A DNA stretch of 44,398 nucleotides from assembly GCA_011523735.1 (NCBI GenBank), contig WTGB01000024.1, positions 1 through 44,398 on the forward strand, in the 5' to 3' direction. Every line of letters starts with the position of its first letter. The stretch's first letter is position 1. Below, piece by piece: positions 15,946 to 25,073 of the stretch. Below the pieces are notes generated by a model. The model saw only the letters and a list, made by a program, of their open reading frames with translations, was not told the DNA's origin and did not search any database. A program made the translations under genes and the position numbers. Source of the stretch: Chloroflexota bacterium. GTDB taxonomy: Bacteria; Chloroflexota; Anaerolineae; Aggregatilineales; Phototrophicaceae.

Positions 15946-16476
15946 ATGGTCAGGTTCAAGTATCGTTTTTGCAAGGTCCACATGGCGCGCTTCGTCAGCG
16001 GCGATCTCCCGGATCCCGTAAGACGGCGCGTGGCGCGATACATTGATGAATGTGAAGACTGTTACCGCGAATATATGCAGCATCGCGAATTCGCCTACAA
16101 GTTAGAACGCAGCCTCCCGACCCTAGGTCATCCAAGATCTGCCAAACTCGATCAGATATGGTCCTCCTTGCAAGCCGACTTGCAGCAGGCGCAAGCTCGT
16201 CCGAATTGGCTTGGCGATTTTGCTTCGCGCTCTAGCCTGAATTTCAGCTACAGCCTGGTCATCATCGCCATTACTGTTGCGCTGCTGCTGCCGATGATAA
16301 TTGGTTTTCATTCATCGCTGCTCACGGTCGAACTGCCGCTGATGCCGCGATATGCCTCGATCGTTCGTACACCGGCAAGTCATTCGTCGCGTGCGATCTT
16401 TGTCAGCGCGACGGTGCAATCCAGTCCCCGCCGCCTCACTCCGCTTTTGCAAAACACGCCATCGCCGAAATTTTGA
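15946..16476 (+). CDS. Membrane anti-sigma factor candidate, ZAS-like
   Basis: This 176-aa protein has a short cytoplasmic N-terminal domain resembling zinc-binding anti-sigma (ZAS / zf-HC2) domains, one TM helix around residues 100-122, and an outside tail of about 55 residues rich in Ser, Pro and Arg. Cys9, His12, Cys36 and Cys39 are present, but the His that normally begins H-x3-C-x2-C is Tyr32. Zinc binding may therefore be lost, or His12 may substitute. Placement directly after the ECF sigma gene supports the role: it would hold the sigma factor at the membrane until a signal arrives. GAAGGG upstream of ATG 15946 is a plausible ribosome-binding site. The call depends more on position and architecture than on strong sequence identity. 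Confidence 0.7.
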   Translation: MVRFKYRFCKVHMARFVSGDLPDPVRRRVARYIDECEDCYREYMQHREFAYKLERSLPTLGHPRSAKLDQIWSSLQADLQQAQARPNWLGDFASRSSLNFSYSLVIIAITVALLLPMIIGFHSSLLTVELPLMPRYASIVRTPASHSSRAIFVSATVQSSPRRLTPLLQNTPSPKF

Positions 16477-16524
16477 CCGCGTTTCCCTTGCCCAGACCAT
16501 CCATTGAACACCGACTGATTCGAA

Positions 16525-19500
16525 ATGATTACTTCCCCTAATCAGCAGGAAGACAATGCCTTGAGCCGCGCGCTGTCCCAAAGCCTCGCTGTGAATTGGG
16601 AGTTGGCCGCGTATATCGTCATCTTTCTAGTAGCGGTCTTCACGCGCTTCCACATGCTGGATACGCGCGTAATGAGCCACGACGAAAGCCTGCACACGCG
16701 TTTTTCCTACAATCTCTACAACGAGGGTAACTTTCAGCACACGCCGCTGATGCACGGACCGGTGCTTTTTCACGCGACGGCCTTTTCCTTCTATCTTTTC
16801 GGCGATAGCGACTTTTCCGGCCGCATCTACACCGCCCTGCTCGGCGTCATGATGGTGATGTTCCCTCTGTTATGGCGCAAGTGGCTGGGCAGGTGGGGCG
16901 CGCTACTCGCTTGCGCCATGCTGCTGATTTCGCCGCTGTTGATGTATTACAACCGCTACATCCGTCATGATACGCCGTCCATCTTCTTTGCAATGATCAT
17001 GGCTCACTGCATTCTCATGTACCTTGATGGTCCGCCGCGTTTTCGCCGCCGCGCGCTCTGGCTATACATATTCGCGGCCGCGATGATACTCAACCTCGGC
17101 TCGAAAGAGACAGCATTCATCTACATCGCCATCTTTGGCAGCTTTTTAACAATCTACTTTTTAGTCCGCCTGGCGCAACATCGCTACGACCTGCGCGGTC
17201 GATACATATTTCACTCAGTTATGCTTGGTATCTTGCTTGGGGGCATGATTACGCTCGGCATGTATATCGTTGTCGATATCATACCGGCTGAGATCATCGC
17301 GGGCCGAGGCACATCCTTTCAAGACCTATCAAATTTGGAACGTTCAAGCTGGTTTAGCTGGATGGCCATATCCATCTGCAGTGGCTTATTCATTCTGGTT
17401 TCGACGGCGCTTTACGCCTTCCGCGACCGCTGGAGCCGGATACCCTGGCGCGATGTCCTTCTGATTTTCTTACTCGCGCTCATCACCGCTAGCGGTCTCC
17501 TGTTTATCGAAGAACTATCTCATTTTCCGAGTTCAACAGAGACAGCCGCACCGACAATCCCTGATGCGGATAGTGCCGAGCTTCTTGATACGGCCGCCGG
17601 CGCCGCGATCCGCTGGGTCCCGGCAATCGCGCTTTGGCTGATTGTGCTTGCCGTGGCCGCATACTTGGTTCGGGATGCCCGAAGCGCAGCCGCTGCCGAA
17701 GACAAACTTGCCGAAGATAAAGCCTTTGAAGGCAGCTTCTGGGGCTTTCTTTATCGCTTCCCCGAGCTTGATCTGCTGGTGCTTATTCTCACGCTCATCT
17801 TGCCTTGGACGACCGCCCTCTTCACGCGCCTTATGGGCGGTTCAAATAGCGACTTTGTAAATCTCGCCGAGTCGCTGCCCGCTGGCATCTACGGAATCTT
17901 GCAGGGTTTGCCGAGTCTGGGCGGCGCCGTGCAGGTCGGGCAATTCCTCGTTGGCGCATCTGTATTTATGCCGCTATTCTTGCTTTCGCTAGTCATTGGG
18001 CTGACTTGGAATTGGAAACGCTGGCTGATCGCCTTAGCGATTTTTCATATCATATTCGCATTCTTCTTCACCACCGTCTTTACCAATATTGCGGGTCTTG
18101 GCACAGGCATGATCTACAGCCTGGGATATTGGCTGGAACAGCAAGGAGTACGCCGAGGCAGTCAGCCGCAGTATTACTACTTGCTGCTCATTATGCCGAC
18201 ATACGAATTCCTGCCGATAGTCGGCACGGTCAGCGCGATGTTTGCGGGCGTCACTTGCTTTTGGAAGTCGCGGCGACGACGTCTGATCGAACTCGAAGAC
18301 CTCCGCAGGCGACAGGTTGAGGCGGAGCTGGAAGCGTATTTCGATACGGCCGCGGACCCTGATGACCGGGATACCGATACCATGGATGCAATCGTCGATG
18401 TCGCGACCGAAGCAGATGCAGATGACGACGAGCCTCGAAGCACGAGCGAAATAGAAGTTGAGGCGCCGCCAAGGGCAGATGTCCGTGAGCGGGCGCAAGA
18501 CGAAGGCAAACTAAACCGGCTGCCGTTTCTGCTTCTGCTTGCCTGGTGGGCGATACTCAATCTGGTCGGTTATTCGCTGGCGGGCGAAAAAATGCCCTGG
18601 CTTGGCACGCATCTTACTACGCCGATGATCCTGATTTCGGCTTGGTATTTCGGCGGCGTCTTCTCACGCATTTGCAAATCACAATTCCTCGCCCGCGGTT
18701 GGATAGCGCTTCTGCTGTCACCTATGTTCCTGGTCAGCCTGGCGCAAGTGATTGGCGCTTTCATCGGCGGCGATCCGCCATTCACCGGTCTTGAAAAACC
18801 TCAGCTTGAACGCACCTATGCCTGGCTGGCCTCTCTGATCATCGCGCTTAGCCTGGGTTATGTACTGCTCCGGCTGGCGCGCCTTTCAAGCTGGATACAT
18901 ATTCGGCGAATGCTGGCGGTGGCGATCTTTAGTCTGCTGAGCTTGCTCACATTCCGCGCCGCCTGGATGGCTTCCTTCATAAACTATGATCTCCCCACCG
19001 AGTTTCTGGTCTACGCGCATGCCGGTCCCGCGATTAAGTGGGTCTTGGAAGACATTGAGGAAATGAGCCTGCGTATGACAGATGGCTTGGATCTCAAGTT
19101 TGTCTACGATGATGAAGTATCATGGCCCTATAGCTGGTATTTCCGCAACTTCACTGACGCGGTCTTCGTCGGCGGCAACCCCACCGTCCAAAACACCGAG
19201 GACGCTATCTTTGTCGTGGTCGGCTCGGGACATCGTGGAGATGTCGAGCCGATTCTGGAGGATCGATATATTCGCCGCGATCACATGCGAATGTGGTGGC
19301 CCATGCAAGAATACTTCGGGTTGACGCCGCAGAGAATCATGAATGCACTTGATTTCTCCCCGCAAAACACCGGTGCCGCGGCGCTGCGAAAAGGCATATT
19401 TGATATCTGGTGGTCCCGCGACTATGACCAATACGGCGCGGCGACAGGCAAGGATTTTTCGCTGACAAACTGGCCCGTATCCGATCGCATGCACGTGTAC

Positions 19501-20487
19501 ATCCGCAAGGATTTCGCATCGATGATCTGGGAATATGGCGTCGGCGATGGCGACGTGCCGAGTACAATCCCGACAGAAATCAATCAGTGCGCGGCCAACT
19601 GGCGCAGTGTGACGCCCCTGCTCGAATTCGATGCGGGAGTTCAGTCGCTGCTTCATCCCCTTGCTCTGACGGTTGCAGACGGCAAAGTATTCGTCGCCGA
19701 TGAAAACGCCAACCGTATCCATACCTACACAACCGACGGTCGATTTATTCAGAGCTATGGCGAAACAGTTGAATACTCCCTCAATCGCCCGAATAGCGTC
19801 GCGATTCTGCCGAGCGGTGATCTGCTGGTGGTGGATACCTGGAACTACCGCATTCTGCATTTGGCTCCCCAAGGCGAGTTGCTAACCGCATGGGGCGCGG
19901 CTGGCGAATATGGCTTCGACGCGCCTGTCGAACCGACCGACGCCTTTTGGGGTCCTCGCGATGTGGCTATTGACGATGCGGGACACATTTATATTGCCGA
20001 TACCGGCAACAAGAGGATCCGTGTCTACACATTGGAGAATGGCGAAGCCGCCTATCAGTCTGACATCGGCAGCGGCGGCAGCGGTCCCGGCGAGTTGGAT
20101 GAGCCGAGCGGCTTGGCGGCTCATTCTGACGGCCGACTATTTGTAGCCGACACTTGGAACCGGCGCGTCTCGGTATTTAATAGGAATGGCAATCACTTGA
20201 CCAATTTCCGAGTGCGCGGCTGGTATAACAATGTCTTCAATCGTCCCTACCTGGCTCTCGATGAAAGCCGCGATATGCTTTACATCACTGACCCCGATGG
20301 CAAGCGCATCCTGGTTTATAACACAGTAGGCAAGTGCCTGGGTTCCTTCGGCGAATCGGGTGATTCGGCTACCGCCGGGCAATTCCAGGAGATCGGCGGC
20401 ATCGCGGTTGATGGAGAAGGCTTCGTGTACATCAGCGATTCCGCTGCTGGCAAGATCTTGAAAGTCCCTCCATTCGCCTCTGAGTGA
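16525..20487 (+). CDS. Agl23-like GT-C membrane protein with C-terminal NHL propeller
   Basis: This 1320-aa protein resembles the family named flippase-activity-associated protein Agl23 (TIGR03663), known from archaea and Chloroflexota. The N terminus follows PMT/GT-C order: a TM helix, then an external loop with SHDESLH (Asp53, Glu54) and HGPVLFH. TM helices continue to about residue 820. A highly charged, Asp/Glu-rich cytoplasmic insert lies at about 582-665. After the membrane part and a soluble linker, six NHL-type repeats run from about 1042 to the end, each with a core like VADTWNRRV or IADTGNKRI, enough for a closed six-bladed propeller. The propeller probably faces outside and binds a glycan or protein. 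Its position after the YYY genes supports a shared role in glycan export or transfer, but the activity is not known. Confidence 0.78.
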   Translation: MITSPNQQEDNALSRALSQSLAVNWELAAYIVIFLVAVFTRFHMLDTRVMSHDESLHTRFSYNLYNEGNFQHTPLMHGPVLFHATAFSFYLFGDSDFSGRIYTALLGVMMVMFPLLWRKWLGRWGALLACAMLLISPLLMYYNRYIRHDTPSIFFAMIMAHCILMYLDGPPRFRRRALWLYIFAAAMILNLGSKETAFIYIAIFGSFLTIYFLVRLAQHRYDLRGRYIFHSVMLGILLGGMITLGMYIVVDIIPAEIIAGRGTSFQDLSNLERSSWFSWMAISICSGLFILVSTALYAFRDRWSRIPWRDVLLIFLLALITASGLLFIEELSHFPSSTETAAPTIPDADSAELLDTAAGAAIRWVPAIALWLIVLAVAAYLVRDARSAAAAEDKLAEDKAFEGSFWGFLYRFPELDLLVLILTLILPWTTALFTRLMGGSNSDFVNLAESLPAGIYGILQGLPSLGGAVQVGQFLVGASVFMPLFLLSLVIGLTWNWKRWLIALAIFHIIFAFFFTTVFTNIAGLGTGMIYSLGYWLEQQGVRRGSQPQYYYLLLIMPTYEFLPIVGTVSAMFAGVTCFWKSRRRRLIELEDLRRRQVEAELEAYFDTAADPDDRDTDTMDAIVDVATEADADDDEPRSTSEIEVEAPPRADVRERAQDEGKLNRLPFLLLLAWWAILNLVGYSLAGEKMPWLGTHLTTPMILISAWYFGGVFSRICKSQFLARGWIALLLSPMFLVSLAQVIGAFIGGDPPFTGLEKPQLERTYAWLASLIIALSLGYVLLRLARLSSWIHIRRMLAVAIFSLLSLLTFRAAWMASFINYDLPTEFLVYAHAGPAIKWVLEDIEEMSLRMTDGLDLKFVYDDEVSWPYSWYFRNFTDAVFVGGNPTVQNTEDAIFVVVGSGHRGDVEPILEDRYIRRDHMRMWWPMQEYFGLTPQRIMNALDFSPQNTGAAALRKGIFDIWWSRDYDQYGAATGKDFSLTNWPVSDRMHVYIRKDFASMIWEYGVGDGDVPSTIPTEINQCAANWRSVTPLLEFDAGVQSLLHPLALTVADGKVFVADENANRIHTYTTDGRFIQSYGETVEYSLNRPNSVAILPSGDLLVVDTWNYRILHLAPQGELLTAWGAAGEYGFDAPVEPTDAFWGPRDVAIDDAGHIYIADTGNKRIRVYTLENGEAAYQSDIGSGGSGPGELDEPSGLAAHSDGRLFVADTWNRRVSVFNRNGNHLTNFRVRGWYNNVFNRPYLALDESRDMLYITDPDGKRILVYNTVGKCLGSFGESGDSATAGQFQEIGGIAVDGEGFVYISDSAAGKILKVPPFASE

Positions 20488-20553
20488 GTGCGCCGCCGCT
20501 TGCCGGACGCAAGGTTCAATGTCGACATCCTTAGTGACAGCAAGGATTTTACC

Positions 20554-20582
20554 TTGACTCAGCGGGCTCGGCGTGATAGACT
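20554..20582 (+). promoter_or_regulatory. Promoter of the nusA operon
   Basis: TTGACT (20554-20559), a 17-base spacer and TAGACT (20577-20582) form a good sigma-70 promoter with an expected start near 20589. An inverted repeat CAAGG/CCTTG (20541-20556) overlaps the -35 box and could be an operator. The leader to the nusA start is about 105 bases and holds the hairpin at 20606-20634. Confidence 0.6.
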
Positions 20583-20605
20583 CCATACAGATGCAAGTGT
20601 TCGGA

Positions 20606-20634
20606 AAAAGTGGGAAGCCCCCACTTTTCGTTTT
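20606..20634 (+). terminator. Terminator-like hairpin in the nusA leader (attenuator candidate)
   Basis: AAAAGTGGG (20606-20614) and CCCACTTTT (20620-20628) form a perfect 9-bp stem with a five-base loop, and the 3' side runs on into CGTTTT, giving a T-rich tract. It has the shape of a Rho-independent terminator. It could end transcription from the upstream Agl23-like gene, whose stop is about 120 bases earlier, but it also lies downstream of the nusA promoter. That position suits an attenuator like the leader terminators described before rimP-nusA operons in Proteobacteria. Confidence 0.7.
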
Positions 20635-20693
20635 ATATCGGGCTGTCACCTGTCAAGATAAATCATACAGCTCGATTGTTGGAGACAGGCAAT

Positions 20694-22901
20694 ATGTCGA
20701 ACGAACTGCAAATCGCCTTTAATGAGATTGCTCAGACGCGCGCGCTCCCATCCGATATCGTATTGGATGCGCTGCAGAGCGCCTTGGTCTCCGCTTATCG
20801 CAAAGATACTGGCGCCAGCGCGGCCCAGGCGATCGAGGCGCAGATAGACCCCGACACCGGACGAGCGAAAGTTTTCGTCGAGAAAGAAGTCGTTGACGAG
20901 GTCTTCACCGACTCTACAGAGGTAACATTAGAAAGGGCGCGCTTCTATAATCCCGAAGCCCAACTCAATGATATCGTTATGGTGCAGGTCGACAATACAA
21001 CGCGTAGCTTCGGGCGAATCGCCGCGCAAACGGCCAAACAAGTTATACTCCAAAAGATCCGTGAAGCGGAACGCAACGCCCTTTACGACGAGTTTATCAA
21101 TCGCGAAGGCGACCTGATTACTGGCACGGTACAAAGTGTGAACTCGCGAAAGGTCACGCTTAGTCTGGGCCGAGCCGAGGCCGACCTGCCGCGGCCGCAG
21201 CAAATTCCGGGAGAACGCTACCGCACCCACGAAAAGATCCGGGTTTATGTGGTGGAAGTCGCTAAGAGTAATCGCGGACCGCAAATACTGGTTAGCCGGG
21301 CGCATCGCAATATGCTGCGGCGTTTGCTGGAATACGAAGTGCCCGAGATTTATAACGGACAGGTCGAGATTAAAAATATCGCTCGCGAAGCGGGCCACCG
21401 ATCGAAAGTTGCTGTTGCCGCGCTGCAAGACGGTATTGATCCCGTCGGCGCCTGTGTCGGGATGCGCGGTATTCGTATCCAGAACATTGTAAAAGAACTC
21501 CACAACGAGAAGATCGACGTCATTGAATGGAACACCGATGCCGTCGCCTTCATTTCCAAGGCTCTCAGCCCGGCGCGCGTCACCGGCGTCTACCTCGACG
21601 ACGATCCGATCAATGGCAAGACAGCTGTGGTCCTCGTGCCGGAAGACCAATTGTCGCTCGCCATCGGGCGCGAAGGTCAAAACGCCCGCCTTGCCGCAAA
21701 ACTGACGGGCTGGCGAATAGACATCAAGAGCGTCGCTGAAACTGTTCAGAACGCCTTGGAAAACCTGGACACGGCGCCGCTTGGCGGATTGACGGATCGC
21801 TATGCCGACCTAATCGCTGAGTCTTTGCGTATCATGGAGAAGAAGCGCCTTGACCTGGCCATTATGCCGGAAGAATACAAGTCCCTGGCTCGCCTTGCCG
21901 ATATCGTCGAGCTGTTGCTGCAAGAACAGCGTGACGAAGCGCGCGAAATCTATCTCCAGCAGCGCGAAGCTGTCCGTGCGACGCTTCCGCCGAAGTTATT
22001 CGAACTGCCGCTTGATGTGCTGGCGGTCTCGCAAGAAATCCTCGATGCACTTGAACCCTTCGAAAACGTCGGGGAAGTTATGTTGAATTGCCTTCACGAT
22101 GAGGGTTTGGTCAAGCGGCGCTTGGCAAGTTTGCAGCGCGAGCCGGAGACAAACTTGGATGTCGAGCCGACTCCAGAACCCGATGTCGAGATTGCGCCGG
22201 CGTCAGATGTTGAGCCCTCACCTGAGTTGGGTCTTGAGCCTGGGGCTGATCCTGATGAAGAACCGATATCCGAGTTGGATGCCGAGCCGATGTCCGAATT
22301 AGATGGCGAGACCATTAAGGCAGCGCAATACGACCCGATGCCAGAACTCCAAGCCGCGCTTGATACGATCATGGCAGCCGATATTGACCAACTCTTGGCG
22401 GAAGCGATTTCCATTGAAGAATCCGATGAAGAGGAAGACAGCGAGGCAATTGAAGCTGTTGCTGAAGACGGAGAGCAGCGCGAAGCGACGGAAACGGCTG
22501 AGCCTGAGGCTACAGAAACTATCGCAGAACCAGCGAGCGAACTAGAACAGCCAGAAGTCTTGGTCGACGCATTTGGCCAGCCCATCCCGCAAGCGGAGCC
22601 GGAAGGACAATCCGAAGTTGCCGCAGAAGCAGCCGGACAAGTCCTTGAACCGATTGCGCCCGTGGTTGACAAGCCCTCGCCAAGAGAAACGGAGCCTGAA
22701 ACCGAGTTCGAATCCGACGAAGAAGGCGAACGACAATTCGAGCTAGACCTGCGTAAAGGCAAAAATCAGCGGCGCAAAGATCGCCAGAAACGGCGACAAC
22801 TCGTTTTGGACGAGCAGAGCGGTGAAGTCATCGCGAAGCGGCGGCGCAAGGGCGGCCGTGGCAGTTGGGACGAAGAAGACTGGGAAGATTACGACTTCTA
22901 G
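20694..22901 (+). CDS. nusA: Transcription elongation/termination factor NusA
   Basis: NusA binds RNA polymerase and nascent RNA and modulates pausing, termination and antitermination. The N-terminal polymerase-binding domain occupies about residues 1-130, the S1 domain about 135-205 (GTVQSVNSRKVTLSLG), and the paired KH domains about 205-350 (GACVGMRGIRIQNIV; LAIGREGQNARLAAKLTGW). A helical region follows to about 480. The remaining roughly 255 residues are unusual: a low-complexity acidic tail with repeated Glu-Pro/Glu-Leu-Asp units, a basic stretch (about 685-720) and an acidic end. The chosen start is ATG 20694, preceded by GGAG (20681-20684); the frame is open further upstream, but that part is not NusA-like and includes the leader hairpin. 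rimP, the usual first gene of this operon, is absent. Confidence 0.96.
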   Translation: MSNELQIAFNEIAQTRALPSDIVLDALQSALVSAYRKDTGASAAQAIEAQIDPDTGRAKVFVEKEVVDEVFTDSTEVTLERARFYNPEAQLNDIVMVQVDNTTRSFGRIAAQTAKQVILQKIREAERNALYDEFINREGDLITGTVQSVNSRKVTLSLGRAEADLPRPQQIPGERYRTHEKIRVYVVEVAKSNRGPQILVSRAHRNMLRRLLEYEVPEIYNGQVEIKNIAREAGHRSKVAVAALQDGIDPVGACVGMRGIRIQNIVKELHNEKIDVIEWNTDAVAFISKALSPARVTGVYLDDDPINGKTAVVLVPEDQLSLAIGREGQNARLAAKLTGWRIDIKSVAETVQNALENLDTAPLGGLTDRYADLIAESLRIMEKKRLDLAIMPEEYKSLARLADIVELLLQEQRDEAREIYLQQREAVRATLPPKLFELPLDVLAVSQEILDALEPFENVGEVMLNCLHDEGLVKRRLASLQREPETNLDVEPTPEPDVEIAPASDVEPSPELGLEPGADPDEEPISELDAEPMSELDGETIKAAQYDPMPELQAALDTIMAADIDQLLAEAISIEESDEEEDSEAIEAVAEDGEQREATETAEPEATETIAEPASELEQPEVLVDAFGQPIPQAEPEGQSEVAAEAAGQVLEPIAPVVDKPSPRETEPETEFESDEEGERQFELDLRKGKNQRRKDRQKRRQLVLDEQSGEVIAKRRRKGGRGSWDEEDWEDYDF

Positions 22902-22920
22902 CTATTGGTAGAGGCTTTGT

Positions 22921-23181
22921 ATGCGTATCAAACACAAGCCTCAGCGTAGTTGTGTTGTATGCCGTGTGAAGACGGACAAGCGCGATTTGATCCGCCTTGT
23001 CATAGCGGATGGAAAACTGCAAATGGATCTGTCAGGCAAAATGAACGGGCGCGGAGCCTATTTGTGCGGAAACAGAGACTGCTGGACCGTGGCTTCGGCG
23101 CAGATGCAACTCGCCCGCGCATTACGCCGAGAATTGAGCGATGGCGACCGTGACTACCTGCGGCAGATGACACCCTCATGA
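22921..23181 (+). CDS. rnpM: YlxR/RnpM family RNA-binding protein
   Basis: This 86-aa protein belongs to the DUF448 (YlxR) family, small RNA-binding proteins encoded between nusA and infB; the Bacillus member has been reported to bind RNase P RNA. The hallmarks are the N-terminal RSCVVCRVKTDKRDLIRLV block and the later GRGAYLCGNRDCW block, with conserved cysteines at CVVC and in CGNRDC. ATG 22921 follows nusA after 19 bases, and GAGG just upstream is a usable ribosome-binding site. Length and gene order are typical. Confidence 0.92.
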   Translation: MRIKHKPQRSCVVCRVKTDKRDLIRLVIADGKLQMDLSGKMNGRGAYLCGNRDCWTVASAQMQLARALRRELSDGDRDYLRQMTPS

Positions 23182-23241
23182 ACCAGCACAGCTAGCCGAG
23201 GCGGGCTCGACCAGCCTGCCTCATACAGTCGCCAAAACTGA

Positions 23242-23247
23242 AGGAGG
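23242..23247 (+). promoter_or_regulatory. Strong ribosome-binding site of infB
   Basis: A perfect AGGAGG lies five bases before ATG 23253. It is the strongest Shine-Dalgarno match in the window, fits a highly translated initiation factor, and fixes the infB start. Confidence 0.85.
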
Positions 23248-23252
23248 TAGGT

Positions 23253-25064
23253 ATGGAAGATGCACCAAAAGAAATCCTGATACCGGATTACATCGTCGTC
23301 CGCGAATTGGCGACGCTGATAGAGATTAGTCCCATTGATGTCATGAAAACCCTGATCTCTAACGGGATCATGGCATCGATTAACCAGACGATCGACTTTG
23401 ACACCGCAGCGATAGTCGTCGAAGAGCTTGGCTTCGCCGCCAAATCGGCCAGTGAAGAGGCCGCCGCACAGGAAGAAGTCAAACGTGCCGAAGAACGCGA
23501 AGAAAAATGGAGTGTCATGTATGAGGGTGAAACGCCGGCTTCACTCTCGTCACGGCCCCCAATCATCACCATCCTGGGTCATGTCGACCATGGCAAGACA
23601 ACCCTGCTCGATACGATACGAAAAACCGCTGTGGCGGAGGGCGAAGCTGGCGGGATAACGCAACATATCGGCGCTTACCAAGCGCAACACGCCGGACGCA
23701 CCTTGACATTCCTCGATACGCCCGGTCACGAAGCCTTCACCGCCATGCGAGCTCGTGGCGCGCACGGCGCGGACATCGCCATCCTGGTTGTGGCGGCCGA
23801 TGACGGCGTCATGCCGACTACGCGCGAGGCTCTCGATCATGCGCGGGCCGCCAACGTCCCCATTGTCGTCGCCATTACCAAGGTCGATAGGCGCAACGCC
23901 AGTCCGGAAACCGTCAAGCGGCAACTTGCCGAGTTGGATCTGATTCCCGATGAATGGGATGGGAGCACAATGATGCTTCCTGTCGATTCCTTGTCCGGCG
24001 AAGGCATTGAAGACTTGCTTGAGGCATTGATCCTCGTCGCCGACGCCAATACCATTGTCGCCAATAAGCAGGGCCATTTGCGCGGGACGGTGATCGAGGC
24101 CGAAGTCGACAAGTCCAGGGGCACGATGGCGACGCTGCTAGTGATGAACGGCACAATGAAACGCGGCGACTCGATCCTAGCCGGTACATCCTATGGCAAG
24201 ATCAAAGCCATGTTTGATTCTTCCGGGAAGATTGTGAAGCGTGCGCTGCCATCCATGCCCGTTGCCGTGCTGGGCTTGGACAGTCCGCCAGCCCCCGGTG
24301 TCATGTTCGAGATCGCGCCCAACGACAAGACGGCCCGAAGCATCGCCGAAGATCGCCGAGAAGAAAAACGCTTGCGCGAATTCAATGGCGGCACCCCCGC
24401 TGCCCTAACGCTTGACGAGTTCTTTAAGCAATTCCAGTCCGGTGAAACCAAAGAACTTTCGATCGTTCTTAAGGCGGACGTTCAAGGTTCGATCCAACCA
24501 ATCACTGACGAATTATCGAGTATCTCCGACCGCAACGAAGAACAGATCGGCGTCCGCATTTTGCGGCAAGAGGTCGGGCGCATTACCGAGTCCGATGTCA
24601 TGCTCGCCAGCGCGTCTAATGCCATCATCATCGGCTTCAATGTCGGCGCGGATAATGCCGCCCTGGCATCCGCCGATGTGCAAGGCGTGGAGATTCGGCG
24701 TTACCAAATCATCTACAAACTCTTTGAAGACATCGAACTGGCGCTGCACGGTATGCTGGAACCAAAATACGCCAATCGAGTCATAGGCGTGGCGGAAGTT
24801 CGCCAGATTTTCAAGATTCCACGCAGTGGGCTGATCGCCGGCTGCATGATCCGCGACGGTGTAGCGCGACGCAATGCCAAAGCGCGCGTAAAACGCGGGG
24901 AAAAGCTGACTGTCGAGAGCGTCGGCGTCGCATCGCTCAAGCGCTTTCAAGAAGACGTGCGGGAGGTGCGCGCCGGCTTTGAATGTGGGATCGGCTTGGA
25001 CGGCGTGAGTGAATACCAAGAAGGCGATCTCATCGAGTTCTTCGTGCGCGAGCGCGTCAGCTAA
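23253..25064 (+). CDS. infB: Translation initiation factor IF-2
   Basis: IF-2 is the GTPase that brings fMet-tRNA to the 30S subunit and promotes subunit joining. A single short IF2-N domain covers about residues 8-60, a charged linker follows, and the G domain starts near residue 100 with GHVDHGKT (109-116), DTPGHEAF and TKVD. Domains II-IV follow, with the C-terminal fMet-tRNA-binding domain ending in GDLIEFF. At 603 residues it is a short version that lacks the long N-terminal extension of enterobacterial IF-2. It lies between rnpM and rbfA; the start is fixed by AGGAGG. Confidence 0.97.
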   Translation: MEDAPKEILIPDYIVVRELATLIEISPIDVMKTLISNGIMASINQTIDFDTAAIVVEELGFAAKSASEEAAAQEEVKRAEEREEKWSVMYEGETPASLSSRPPIITILGHVDHGKTTLLDTIRKTAVAEGEAGGITQHIGAYQAQHAGRTLTFLDTPGHEAFTAMRARGAHGADIAILVVAADDGVMPTTREALDHARAANVPIVVAITKVDRRNASPETVKRQLAELDLIPDEWDGSTMMLPVDSLSGEGIEDLLEALILVADANTIVANKQGHLRGTVIEAEVDKSRGTMATLLVMNGTMKRGDSILAGTSYGKIKAMFDSSGKIVKRALPSMPVAVLGLDSPPAPGVMFEIAPNDKTARSIAEDRREEKRLREFNGGTPAALTLDEFFKQFQSGETKELSIVLKADVQGSIQPITDELSSISDRNEEQIGVRILRQEVGRITESDVMLASASNAIIIGFNVGADNAALASADVQGVEIRRYQIIYKLFEDIELALHGMLEPKYANRVIGVAEVRQIFKIPRSGLIAGCMIRDGVARRNAKARVKRGEKLTVESVGVASLKRFQEDVREVRAGFECGIGLDGVSEYQEGDLIEFFVRERVS

Positions 25065-25073
25065 GGCGCTTAA

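Noticed and set aside
19120..19872. 250-codon open frame on the minus strand
   Set aside because: It lies wholly inside the Agl23-like gene, its translation has no recognisable domain, and it mirrors the codon bias of the plus-strand gene.
20610..20693. 28-codon N-terminal extension of NusA
   Set aside because: It includes the leader hairpin and is not NusA-like; ATG 20694 has a ribosome-binding site.
20928..21680. 250-codon open frame opposite nusA
   Set aside because: It is antisense to the conserved S1 and KH domains of NusA, so the reading is a by-product of codon use there.
22140..22330. Possible tandem DNA repeat in the nusA 3' region
   Set aside because: The repetition is in the protein (Glu-Pro/Glu-Leu-Asp units), with degenerate codons; it is not an exact DNA repeat or sequencing error.
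23550..24077. 175-codon frame opposite infB
   Set aside because: It is antisense to the IF-2 G domain and has no protein features of its own.
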